Assembly (NCBI GenBank): GCA_002343075.1
Contig: DDRH01000056.1
Coordinates: 74,285-79,945 of the forward strand
Direction of reading: 5' to 3'
From: Phycisphaerales bacterium UBA2421
GTDB taxonomy: Bacteria; Planctomycetota; Phycisphaerae; Tepidisphaerales; Tepidisphaeraceae
DNA: 5,661 bases
The notes under the pieces were generated by a model. The model saw nothing but the letters and a program-made list of their open reading frames with translations, was not told where the DNA came from and did not search any database. This document shows positions 1-5,661 of this stretch, one piece after another (position 1 is the stretch's first letter; each line of letters starts with the position of its first letter). The position numbers and the translations under genes are program-made.

Positions 1-2421
1 ATCGTTCAAATCAACCACGGCGGTGGATGCGATGGCAAGCGATTCGGCCCGGCTGGTGGTGGCGGAACCGGGAATGAAGTTGATGCGCCCGCCTTGCGCG
101 TTGATACCACGCCCGCGGTACCAGGCGAGTTGAAGCGTCCCGGTTCCCGTACTTCTGACTTCGTGGCTCAACCATCCACCAGCAAACGTCAGCGGTGCCG
201 TCGCAGCCAGATTGAGTGTCGCCGTGCCCAGCGGCACCACGGTTGACGTGAAGGTTAACGGGTGCGTTCCATCGAACCGAATTGTTCCGGTGTTCGAGAA
301 GCTTCCAGGCCAGCTAAGTGCGTTGTTCAAAATCCGAGGGCCGCCTTCGGCAGACAGTGACAGCGGAGCAGGCGAAGCAAACTCCACCCAGACCGGCCCT
401 GAGCCCAAAGCGGAATCAGAACCGATCGCCAGATTGCGTCTGATCACCGTCCCACCTGTGTAGCTACCGTTGCCGCGCAGCGTGAGGGTGGCACCGCCGT
501 CCAGCTGCAGTAAGCCATCCCCTGAGATGATTCCATTCATTTCAACCGAGGAGTTTGCGCCTTGCGCCGCTCCAACCGTTACAACGCCACTGATCTCCAG
601 ATTGCTGTGAAACCGATGCAAAGGGATCGATGATAGGTCGCTACTGAAGGCGATTGTCGTGGGCAGAGCCGAATTGGAGATGATCTTCACATCTCGCTCG
701 AACGCCTGCGAACCTGCTCCGATACTGCGGATCGTCAGAGAACTGCCTCGGTTGGAGTCTCCGTAGAGAAAGACCGGTGCGGTGCTGAGTCCCAGCGGCC
801 CGGGCGTACCAGGCGCGCCGGATACCGCCACTTCGACACGCCCGGACAGGTGAGTTTCCCCGGTGTAGGTGCTGGCGCCGCGCAAGGATACATCTCCCGC
901 CACCGTCAAGCCCCCGCTGCCGCTGATTGCGCCCGTTACGGCGAATCTCTGCGAGCCATCGATCACCATCGGGCCATGAATGATGCCCTCGTGATCCAGG
1001 AAGCTGATTCGATTTTGGAATGTCACCGCCGCCGATCCAAACAAGCCCCCGCCATGAATTGTCACTGTACCAGTTCCAGGGCTTACGGCGCTTCCGTGTG
1101 TCATCCGCACTGCTTTAGCGCTCACGCCATCCATCAAGCCGTCTACGGTCACGTTCGAATCAGGCGCATGGGTAGAGACCAAAGCCGACCGGGCAACCCA
1201 CTCGCTTTCCTGCAGAGGGCGCAGCAGGCCACCGTCGAAGGTGATAGCCCGCGGGGTATTGTTGCTCGAGAAAGCTACAGCGAACGGCACAACGCCCACG
1301 GCAGGTGTGCCGGCTGCTCCGCTACCTGCCAAGGCTGGCGCCGTGATAATCTGAGGATGCGCCGCTGCGCTGGTAATCAGAATTCCGCCCCCTGATCGGG
1401 TGACTGATTGTGCGGTAAATGTACCTGTCGCGGAGCTTCGTCCCGGTTGTAGCTCGATCTGCCCGATGATCTCCGGCTGCGCGGAAGTGCTGAAATGAAC
1501 TGCACCGGACTGAAGCCTGACTACCGCCGAATCATTGATCAAGTTGCCGGGTGATTGAACACTGGTCGTGCCAACGGTCAGCCCGCCGTAGGCGTTGATG
1601 TGTTGGGTCGCTGATAACTTGCCATATGCAGTGTCCGCTGACGGCCCGAGCAGGACGTTTGATGCGATGGTGGTTGATCCCGTGTGCGCGAAGTCATCCA
1701 CCACGAAAAAATGATTGTTTGTCGATGGGACATCTCCCGGCGCGAAAAAAACACTGCCTGGCCCAGACGCGCTGCCGAGCGTGCCACTGTTCACAACTGA
1801 TGTGCTGAGAAAAGTGCCGACGTTGGCGGAGATATAAACATGCCGGTCGCGCAAATCGGTTAAGACTGCCAAGCCCCCGCCGTCAAGTGTGACAGATCCG
1901 GCTAGTGCGCCCAGCGACTCAGGCCGGGTCGCGATAAGCCAGCCATCAAGGATGTGTGTACCCCCGGTGTATGTGTTGATGCCGCTGACCGCAAATCTGC
2001 CCGTGCCGGTCTTGGTCAGCCCGTTTTGACCGTGAATCGGGCTGTCGATGGCATCTGTCCAGGTAAAGCGAGTGCGTGGACCTGGTGGACCGATGTCGGT
2101 CGCCACGACCGCTTCGCCGACTAATGTGATCGAGCCGGTTCCATTCCCAGTTCGAAACGCGAAACTCCCGGAATTCTCCCAGCGGCTGAGCGTGACGTTG
2201 TCGTTCAGGGTGATGAGCGTCTCCGACCGAAACGGATTCCCCCCCGTCACCACCCCGCCGTTGCCGGGCACATTGGGGAAACTGGACCAGTTGTACGGAT
2301 CGTTGAAGTCGGCGGTGGTTCCCAGGCCTGTCCAAGTCCCAGAGATCTGCGCCAAAGCCGCAGTCGAGAGGGTGAAGGAAACGATGCTGGTTGCGATAGC
2401 TTGTCGGGAACGACGTTTCAC
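1..2421 (-). CDS. Exported autotransporter-associated beta-strand (PATR) repeat protein, 5' part only
   Basis: This frame is open for 807 codons from GTG at 2421 to the left edge, so the C-terminus is missing. The start is well fixed: an in-frame TAG lies three codons upstream (2428-2430) and a GAGGGGAG ribosome binding site sits 9 nt before the GTG. Residues 1-24 form a Sec signal peptide: KRRSR, a hydrophobic core, then ALA before Gln25. Residues ~29-55 (WTGLG...DPYNW...P) resemble the opening domain of such proteins. Three PATR-type units follow, each with GL-x-n followed by YTG-(G/E)-T: ~132-168 (GLTKTGTG, then NTYTGGTHI), ~500-542 (STYTGETHL) and ~630-676 (GSYTGGTVI). The rest is Gly/Ser/Thr-rich, beta-strand-like and low in Cys. 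By family knowledge this is a right-handed beta-helix on the cell surface or secreted. Ligand and role are unknown. A C-terminal anchor (PEP-CTERM-like, or an autotransporter barrel) would lie outside the window. Confidence 0.9.
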   Translation of the reverse strand, partial: MKRRSRQAIATSIVSFTLSTAALAQISGTWTGLGTTADFNDPYNWSSFPNVPGNGGVVTGGNPFRSETLITLNDNVTLSRWENSGSFAFRTGNGTGSITLVGEAVVATDIGPPGPRTRFTWTDAIDSPIHGQNGLTKTGTGRFAVSGINTYTGGTHILDGWLIATRPESLGALAGSVTLDGGGLAVLTDLRDRHVYISANVGTFLSTSVVNSGTLGSASGPGSVFFAPGDVPSTNNHFFVVDDFAHTGSTTIASNVLLGPSADTAYGKLSATQHINAYGGLTVGTTSVQSPGNLINDSAVVRLQSGAVHFSTSAQPEIIGQIELQPGRSSATGTFTAQSVTRSGGGILITSAAAHPQIITAPALAGSGAAGTPAVGVVPFAVAFSSNNTPRAITFDGGLLRPLQESEWVARSALVSTHAPDSNVTVDGLMDGVSAKAVRMTHGSAVSPGTGTVTIHGGGLFGSAAVTFQNRISFLDHEGIIHGPMVIDGSQRFAVTGAISGSGGLTVAGDVSLRGASTYTGETHLSGRVEVAVSGAPGTPGPLGLSTAPVFLYGDSNRGSSLTIRSIGAGSQAFERDVKIISNSALPTTIAFSSDLSSIPLHRFHSNLEISGVVTVGAAQGANSSVEMNGIISGDGLLQLDGGATLTLRGNGSYTGGTVIRRNLAIGSDSALGSGPVWVEFASPAPLSLSAEGGPRILNNALSWPGSFSNTGTIRFDGTHPLTFTSTVVPLGTATLNLAATAPLTFAGGWLSHEVRSTGTGTLQLAWYRGRGINAQGGRINFIPGSATTSRAESLAIASTAVVDLND

Positions 2422-2430
2422 GCGCGGCTA

Positions 2431-2438
2431 CTCCCCTC
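2431..2438 (-). promoter_or_regulatory. Ribosome binding site of the PATR-repeat gene
   Basis: On the minus strand this reads GAGGGGAG, a strong Shine-Dalgarno match, with 9 nt before the GTG at 2421. Together with the in-frame TAG at 2428-2430 it decides the GTG start, since no upstream start is possible in that frame. Confidence 0.75.
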
Positions 2439-2493
2439 GTTGTTCTAAGTTCAACCAACAATAACCCCACCGCGGTCAAATGCAACGAAAATC

Positions 2494-2522
2494 CGTATAT
2501 ACGCACGCCAAACCTACAACAA
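2494..2522 (-). promoter_or_regulatory. Candidate sigma70-like promoter for the PATR-repeat gene
   Basis: On the minus strand a TTGTTG (2517-2522) is followed 17 nt later by TATACG (2494-2499), inside a small AT-rich patch about 75 nt upstream of the GTG start. The match to consensus is partial (three and four of six bases). The -35 part overlaps a degenerate palindromic repeat. A competing candidate (TTGCAT, 16 nt, TATTGT) lies slightly closer to the gene. This is a guess from spacing and composition only. Confidence 0.2.
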
Positions 2523-2550
2523 GGCGAGTACGCCCATATCATGGCACCCG
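2515..2550 (+). repeat. Degenerate REP-like palindromic element, copy A
   Basis: This stretch aligns by eye with copy D (4936-4973): the right-hand part GCCCATATCATGGCACCCG differs from D's equivalent at three of 19 positions. The left part has ACAAGGCGAGTA, also found exactly at 4813-4824 (copy C). The left arm has decayed, so it no longer forms a good stem. It lies just upstream of the PATR-repeat gene and overlaps its candidate promoter. Confidence 0.5.
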
Positions 2551-2586
2551 AGAATTCATCGGTAGTTTCCAGCAGTTTTGACTGAT

Positions 2587-2622
2587 GGGTGCCACTACTT
2601 GGCTCTCAAGCCAAGTAGTGCC
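2587..2622 (-). repeat. REP-like palindromic element, copy B, with a perfect 12-bp hairpin
   Basis: CACTACTTGGCT (2593-2604) and AGCCAAGTAGTG (2609-2620) are perfect inverted arms around a 4-nt loop. On the minus strand the element begins GGCAC, has GAGA at its centre and ends CACCC, the same pattern as copy D but in the opposite orientation. It starts 67 nt after the stop of the 588-aa gene, so the hairpin could also terminate or stabilise that transcript. There is no T-run after it, so a standard intrinsic terminator is unlikely. Confidence 0.7.
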
Positions 2623-2689
2623 GGGCGCTGAGCTAAATCACGCGGTTGCTTGTGTCCGGCGGTGCTGACTTGTCACGGTTCAGCGCATT

Positions 2690-4456
2690 TCACTGCAGCA
2701 CTTCGACGGATATGGGGGTGTAGTCATCGTTGTCGCGTGTTGCGGTGTCGGTGCCGAGGCCGCCGTCGAGGAGGTCCTGGCCGGCATCGCCGAAGAGGGT
2801 GTCGTTGCCGGTCTCCCCGTAGAGTTTGTCGGCGGAGTCGCCGCCGCGAAGCAGGTCATCGCCGACACCGCCGAAGAGTCGATCGACGCCCTTCCCGCCG
2901 ACGAGCAAATCGTTGCCGTCGTTGCCGTAGAGGCGATCGTTCCCGCCGCCGCCTTGGAGTTCGTCGTTTCCTCCGTTGCCGTTGAGTCGATCCTCCCCGC
3001 CGCCGCCGATGAGTACATCTGCCTGAGCACCGCCAGAAAGGGTATCGCTTCCGCTACCGCCAGTGAGGGTATCTTTGCCCTCGTCGCCGAATGCATAGAT
3101 CGGCTTGGCGAAGGAATCGTCGGTGGTGAGCCGATCGTTACCCGCACCTGCGAGAACATCGATGCGATCGATTGATGAGGATGCGTAGGTGAGCGGAATG
3201 CCGTTGCGATTGACGGTGATGTTTGAGCCGGAGGTTCCGAGGGTGAAGACGTCGTTGCCCGAGGTTCCGTTGATGGTGAGAACGCGGTTGGAGGTGGAGG
3301 CGAAGGTATCGAGTGGGACTCGGAAGACGACGCCGCGATTCTGGAATCCGCCGGGGCTGAGGGTTCCGCCGAGGTCGGTGGTGCCGAAGAGCGCGTTGTT
3401 TCCGAGGGTGACACCGGCGTAGGGGAACGCGCCGTTGGTTCCGTCGAACGATGCGAGCGTGGTAGGTGATCCGCCGGTGATTGGGAGCGAGAAGACCGCG
3501 CCGCGAGTGCTCGCTCCGCCGGACAATGCCGTGCCGAAGAGCGTGTTGCCGGAGAGGACGAGTCCGCCGATGGGTCTGAATGGGTTCGGGCTGGAGTTGA
3601 TGAAGGATGTGAGCGTGCTGACGGTTCCGCCTGTGAGTGGGATGGAGAAGACTGTGCCCCCATTGCTCGTGCCTCCGCCGTAGGTGGTTCCGTAGAGGGT
3701 GTTGCCGGAGAGCGTGAGTTCGGAGTAGGCGTCGCCGCCGTTGGTTCCGTTGAAATGTGCGAGCGTGGAGATCGCTCCGCCGGTGATGGGAACGGAGTAG
3801 ATCGTGCCGCGATTGCTGGACCCGCCTTTGAGGGTTGTGCCGTAGAGTTTTCCGTTGGTGAGGAGGAGTCCGCCGCGTGGTTCTTCGCCGTTGGTGCGGT
3901 TGAAGGAAGCGAGTGTGGTGATGGCTCCGCCGGTGACGGGTACGGAGAAGACCGCGCCGAAGTTGTTCGCGCCTCCGGTGCGGGTGGTGCCGTAGAGGGT
4001 GTTACCGGAAAGGATCACGCCTGCTTCGGGGCGTGCGCCATTGGTGCCGTTAAACTTGGCCAGCGTCGTGACAGCACCACCGGTGATGGGCAGCGAGAAG
4101 ACAGTGCCGAATCCGTCGGCGGTGGTGGTGCCGAAGGTGGTTCCGTAGAGCGTATTGCCCGAGCGAATGAGTGTGCCCCGCGGGTCGCCTCCGTTGGTAT
4201 TGTTGAAGGTCGCCAGCGTGGTTGGCGACCCGCCGGCGACGGGTACGGAAAAAACGCTCCCGGCACCGTTGGCGGCTCCGCGCTGCGTCGTGCCGTAGAG
4301 CTTGTCGCCGACGAGCAACAGCCCGCCGTAGGGGTTGGCACCGTTGGTGTTGTTGAACGCGGTCACAACAGAAAATCCCGACAAGAGCCTGCGCGACTCG
4401 AGGTTTTCGATCAGGCTGAGCGGCGAAAGGCGACGCTCGGGAAGACGCATCTTCAT
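2690..4456 (-). CDS. LE-x-R-x-LL surface protein with seven propeller-type repeats and C-terminal RTX repeats
   Basis: A complete 588-aa protein starting at ATG 4456, with GGAG 8 nt upstream; a second ATG at 4450 is a possible alternative. Residues 16-26 carry IENLESRRLLS, the N-terminal motif of many large planctomycete exported proteins. Seven ~50-aa repeats follow (28-387), each with LYGTT or LFGT (at 53, 103, 154, 204, 254, 306, 356), a GG...G-(T/A)-VFS strand and TLA-x-FN-x-TNG. These match the Gloeo_Verruco repeat family (TIGR03803). Seven copies fit a seven-bladed beta-propeller, which is inference. A linker (~388-456) with GTSGNDVFT and GAGNDRLTT leads into thirteen RTX nonapeptides GG-x-G-x-D-x-L-x (457-573), expected to fold as a calcium-binding beta-roll. 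The tail is 15 residues, ending VEVLQ. No catalytic motif is visible. Likely role: cell surface or extracellular binding, structure or adhesion; ligand unknown. No type I secretion genes are adjacent. Confidence 0.93.
   Translation of the reverse strand: MKMRLPERRLSPLSLIENLESRRLLSGFSVVTAFNNTNGANPYGGLLLVGDKLYGTTQRGAANGAGSVFSVPVAGGSPTTLATFNNTNGGDPRGTLIRSGNTLYGTTFGTTTADGFGTVFSLPITGGAVTTLAKFNGTNGARPEAGVILSGNTLYGTTRTGGANNFGAVFSVPVTGGAITTLASFNRTNGEEPRGGLLLTNGKLYGTTLKGGSSNRGTIYSVPITGGAISTLAHFNGTNGGDAYSELTLSGNTLYGTTYGGGTSNGGTVFSIPLTGGTVSTLTSFINSSPNPFRPIGGLVLSGNTLFGTALSGGASTRGAVFSLPITGGSPTTLASFDGTNGAFPYAGVTLGNNALFGTTDLGGTLSPGGFQNRGVVFRVPLDTFASTSNRVLTINGTSGNDVFTLGTSGSNITVNRNGIPLTYASSSIDRIDVLAGAGNDRLTTDDSFAKPIYAFGDEGKDTLTGGSGSDTLSGGAQADVLIGGGGEDRLNGNGGNDELQGGGGNDRLYGNDGNDLLVGGKGVDRLFGGVGDDLLRGGDSADKLYGETGNDTLFGDAGQDLLDGGLGTDTATRDNDDYTPISVEVLQ
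2738..3088 (-). repeat. 27-bp tandem repeats encoding thirteen RTX nonapeptides
   Basis: This is the coding stretch for residues 457-573 of the 588-aa protein, in 13 consecutive nine-codon units. Typical units are GNDGNDLLV, GGVGDDLLR and GETGNDTLF. The Asp at position six is kept in every unit, and Gly1 in all of them. A few units depart from consensus at other positions (for example GGAQADVLI and GGDSADKLY). Confidence 0.85.
3296..4375 (-). repeat. Seven ~150-bp tandem repeats encoding the propeller-type units
   Basis: This stretch codes for residues 28-387. LYGTT/LFGT markers fall 50, 51, 50, 50, 52 and 50 residues apart, so the DNA repeats at about 150-156 bp. The copies are clearly related at DNA level (recurrent GCCGTAGAG on the plus strand) but diverged. 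Unit 6 (INSSPNPFRP in place of the FN-x-TNG turn) and unit 7 (extra loop around TLSPGGFQ) are the least typical. Confidence 0.8.
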
Positions 4457-4464
4457 TCTACTTG

Positions 4465-4468
4465 CTCC
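4465..4468 (-). promoter_or_regulatory. Ribosome binding site of the 588-aa surface protein gene
   Basis: GGAG on the minus strand, 8 nt before ATG 4456. It supports this ATG over the in-frame ATG two codons later, for which the spacing would be 14 nt. Confidence 0.55.
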
Positions 4469-4810
4469 AGTTGTCTGCGATCCGGCAGGATTGCCACCCG
4501 ATTCCGCCAGTGAAAGTCACAGGGTTGACCGGGATTCTCAGGTTAAAGTGCGTAGTCGATCGGACCGCGGGGCCAAGTTTCGAGGAGAAATCCCTCGGGT
4601 GAACCGGTGACCCAATGCCCTTCACGCAAAGAAAGCTCGCCCGTCGGGCAGTTCATCTTATGAACGAAGAGAAATTCACCTCTTTCGCGTTCAACTGGAT
4701 CGTCTGGGCAGTCGACTGGGGAAAGTTCGCCAGTTATAGGACCGTCAAGTCCGCGGTGTTTCCCTGCGGTCGAAAGCAACCACAATCCGCTTGTTCACGA
4801 GGGAAACCCC

Positions 4811-4835
4811 CGACAAGGCGAGTAGGCTACCGGTT
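4811..4835 (+). repeat. Partial REP-like element, copy C
   Basis: It contains ACAAGGCGAGTA (4813-4824), identical to 2519-2530 in copy A and close to the ACAAGGGCGAGAA of copy D. Similarity fades after GGCTACCGG, and it forms no good hairpin. It may be half of a decayed element. Confidence 0.35.
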
Positions 4836-4862
4836 GACACACGGAATACCTCTTGAGTTTCC

Positions 4863-4899
4863 CGGTGGCACGACTTGGGGTACTCGCGTGGTCGTGGGG
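4863..4899 (-). repeat. REP-like palindromic element, copy E
   Basis: Read on the minus strand it follows copy D: CACGAC, a central CGAG, then CCCAAGTCGTGCCACC. CACGAC (4869-4874) and GTCGTG (4891-4896) can pair. It is inverted relative to copy D, so 4863-4879 and 4956-4972 also form a 17-bp inverted pair with two mismatches, 76 nt apart. Confidence 0.55.
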
Positions 4900-4935
4900 T
4901 CCCATTGCAACCGATTCTGCACCCATTTCAGCATC

Positions 4936-4973
4936 GGCACGACAAGGGCGAGAAGCCCATGTCGTGCCACCCG
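4936..4973 (+). repeat. REP-like palindromic element, copy D (best preserved hairpin in the gap)
   Basis: The arms GGCACGACA (4936-4944) and TGTCGTGCC (4960-4968) pair perfectly. After an A-A mismatch, GGGC (4946-4949) and GCCC (4955-4958) continue the stem around the loop GAGAA. It ends CACCCG, the flank also seen in copy A; copy B ends CACCC. It is used here as the reference copy for the family in this window. Confidence 0.7.
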
Positions 4974-5054
4974 CATTCTCCTTCGCGGGAAAAAAATGCC
5001 CGGCGCTGCGCTTTTTGTTCACCGCTGGCGCAACACGGGGGGTAGTAAGGAAAG

Positions 5055-5083
5055 GATGAATGATGAATTATGAATGATGAATG
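5055..5083 (+). repeat. Short tandem repeat of GATGAAT
   Basis: Four consecutive heptamers: GATGAAT, GATGAAT, TATGAAT, GATGAAT (5055-5082). Read differently, a 14-bp unit ATGAATGATGAAT(T/G) occurs twice (5056-5069, 5070-5083) with one difference. It is AT-rich within a GC-rich region and shows no coding signal. Confidence 0.8.
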
Positions 5084-5256
5084 GGGGAGGACGGTGCGCG
5101 GTTTGCCTGCGTGCCCTGAATTGCCCGGAAATGCCCGATTTTTGAAAATGCGTTTTACTACTTACTTCCGAGTCATTAGTGACTGTCAGATAGGCACTTA
5201 CCGGCTGCGAAACACTTGAATAGTGCGGAACGGGAACGACTTCTATCGCGAACTAC

Positions 5257-5293
5257 GGGGCTTGGGGGGGACGTGGGCGAGGCGGTGGGAGGG
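5257..5293 (+). other. G-run cluster with G-quadruplex potential
   Basis: The plus strand has G-runs at 5257-5260, 5264-5270, 5275-5277, 5287-5289 and 5291-5293. Splitting the seven-G run, 5257-5277 meets the usual rule of four runs of at least three G with loops of 1-7 nt. It lies on the template strand for the leftward hppA transcript, just beyond the hairpin. Structure formation is inferred from pattern only. Confidence 0.45.
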
Positions 5294-5304
5294 AGGCGCG
5301 ATCG

Positions 5305-5338
5305 CGCTCCCCCTCTCGGGTGGCCGAGAGGGGGAGCG
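5305..5338 (-). terminator. hppA: Strong GC-rich hairpin behind hppA, possible terminator
   Basis: A perfect 15-bp stem (5305-5319 with 5324-5338) closes a 4-nt loop, 17 nt after the hppA stop. No T-run follows on the minus strand, so it lacks the tail of a standard intrinsic terminator. It may act as a 3'-end stabiliser or a U-tract-free terminator. It is unrelated in sequence to the REP-like elements. Confidence 0.55.
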
Positions 5339-5355
5339 GTCGGTTTGCGTGCGGG

Positions 5356-5661
5356 TCAATGCGTCGCCGAATCGTCGCCGATGCGCATCGAGTAAAAGCT
5401 GCGATAGATGAATACCAGCGCGATCAGGAAGAACACGCCGGCGAGAATGTGTTGCAGGGTGACGTTGCCGCTCTTTGTCATCTGAATAGCCAGCTCGACG
5501 GCGAGCAGGCCGAAGAGCGTGCTGAACTTGATGATCGGATTGAGCGCGACGCTGCTGGTGTCCTTGAACGGATCGCCGACGGTATCGCCAACGACGGTGG
5601 CATCGTGCAGCGGGGTGCCCTTCATTCGAAGCTCGGTCTCGACGATCTTCTTGGCGTTGTC
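5356..5661 (-). CDS. hppA: Membrane-bound ion-translocating pyrophosphatase, C-terminal 101 residues
   Basis: The frame is open at the right edge and ends at TGA 5356-5358; family members are usually 650-850 aa, so only the last part is seen. The enzyme hydrolyses pyrophosphate and uses the energy to pump H+ or Na+ across the membrane. The fragment opens with DNAKK (1-5) and contains [14 protein letters not shown] (23-36), both family signatures; their Asp and Lys residues bind Mg-pyrophosphate. Two transmembrane helices follow (~38-59 and ~70-90), and the tail is short and polar (RIGDDSATH). After KDTS this protein has SVALN, where plant and several bacterial enzymes have GP-(S/A)-(L/V)-N. 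The segment deciding K+ dependence lies outside the window, so ion and K+ class cannot be assigned. The next gene downstream is almost 900 bp away, so hppA probably ends its transcription unit. Confidence 0.95.
   Translation of the reverse strand, partial: DNAKKIVETELRMKGTPLHDATVVGDTVGDPFKDTSSVALNPIIKFSTLFGLLAVELAIQMTKSGNVTLQHILAGVFFLIALVFIYRSFYSMRIGDDSATH

Larger units (their letters stand above)
4457..5355. other. 898-bp intergenic region with no convincing gene
   Basis: This region separates hppA from the 588-aa surface protein gene. Short open frames exist on both strands, but none combines a good start, a ribosome binding site and protein-like composition. The longest (plus strand 4615-5073) runs straight through the palindromic repeats and is Arg/Cys/Trp-rich. 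The section contains REP-like copies C, E and D, a heptamer tandem repeat, a G-run cluster and the hairpin behind hppA. Between about 5090 and 5250 it is less GC-rich and I recognise nothing except a small AGTCA-TTAG-TGACT stem. The promoter of the surface protein gene should lie near its left end, but I could not pick a reliable -35/-10 pair. Confidence 0.6.

Noticed and set aside
850..1395. 181-codon open frame on the plus strand
   Set aside because: It lies fully antisense to the PATR-repeat gene, is rich in His, Arg and Cys and shows no recognisable motif; it is a shadow of the GC-rich coding strand.
1946..2542. 198-codon open frame on the minus strand
   Set aside because: It overlaps the signal peptide and first ~158 codons of the PATR-repeat gene in another frame and is Arg/His-rich; the GTG frame has the signal peptide, ribosome binding site and PATR motifs.
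2650..2985. Arg-rich open frame on the plus strand resembling a basic DNA-binding protein
   Set aside because: The CRCRGRRRG-like composition is the antisense of GG-x-G-x-D repeat codons, with no start signal.
2738..3088. 27-bp periodic DNA as a possible CRISPR array or minisatellite
   Set aside because: Units are contiguous, diverged and in frame with RTX nonapeptides; there are no spacers.
2680..3663. 327-codon Ser/Thr/Pro-rich open frame on the minus strand
   Set aside because: It is an out-of-frame reading of the propeller and RTX repeats, and its low-complexity composition comes from repeated DNA.
3755..4513. 252-codon open frame on the plus strand
   Set aside because: It is antisense to the propeller repeats; its apparent internal repeats mirror those of the real gene.
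4971..4988. CCCGC/GCGGG stem followed by a run of seven A as an intrinsic terminator
   Set aside because: The stem is only five pairs. On the minus strand, where the genes lie, the T-run comes before the stem, not after it.
4615..5073. 152-codon open frame on the plus strand in the intergenic region
   Set aside because: It reads through three REP-like elements, has an RGKKMPG/RARSPCR-type composition typical of translated repeats and no convincing ribosome binding site.

Overview
The window looks like part of a planctomycete chromosome, most likely Phycisphaerae-like. Three things suggest this. The 588-aa protein begins with an ENLESRRLLS-type N-terminal motif, typical of large planctomycete exported proteins. 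Two neighbouring genes encode repeat-rich secreted proteins. The membrane pyrophosphatase has a C-terminus ([12 protein letters not shown]) that I associate with planctomycetes and related phyla. The assignment is inference from motifs, not from a database search.

All three supportable genes lie on the minus strand, so transcription runs from right to left. From the right edge: (1) the last 101 codons of hppA, a membrane ion-translocating pyrophosphatase (5356-5661), followed by a strong GC-rich hairpin; (2) an 898-bp stretch with no convincing gene (4457-5355), which holds diverged palindromic repeats, a heptamer tandem repeat and a G-quadruplex-type G-run cluster; (3) a complete 588-aa predicted surface or secreted protein (2690-4456) with an LE-x-R-x-LL motif, seven ~50-aa LYGTT repeats (probable seven-bladed beta-propeller) and thirteen RTX calcium-binding nonapeptides; (4) a 268-bp intergenic region with two more palindromic repeats and a candidate promoter; (5) the first 807 codons of a very long exported protein with autotransporter-associated beta-strand (PATR) repeats. 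This last gene starts with GTG at 2421 and runs open off the left edge.

The large gaps, plus a separate ribosome binding site in front of each of the two complete gene starts, suggest three separate transcription units rather than one operon. The two repeat proteins are both predicted to act outside the cytoplasm. hppA is a housekeeping energy gene that probably just happens to be adjacent. I see no transposase, CRISPR array, tRNA, rRNA or defence system. The most unusual signal outside the genes is a set of about five related ~36-38 bp palindromic (REP-like) elements in both intergenic regions. I found no evidence for an undescribed multi-gene system.
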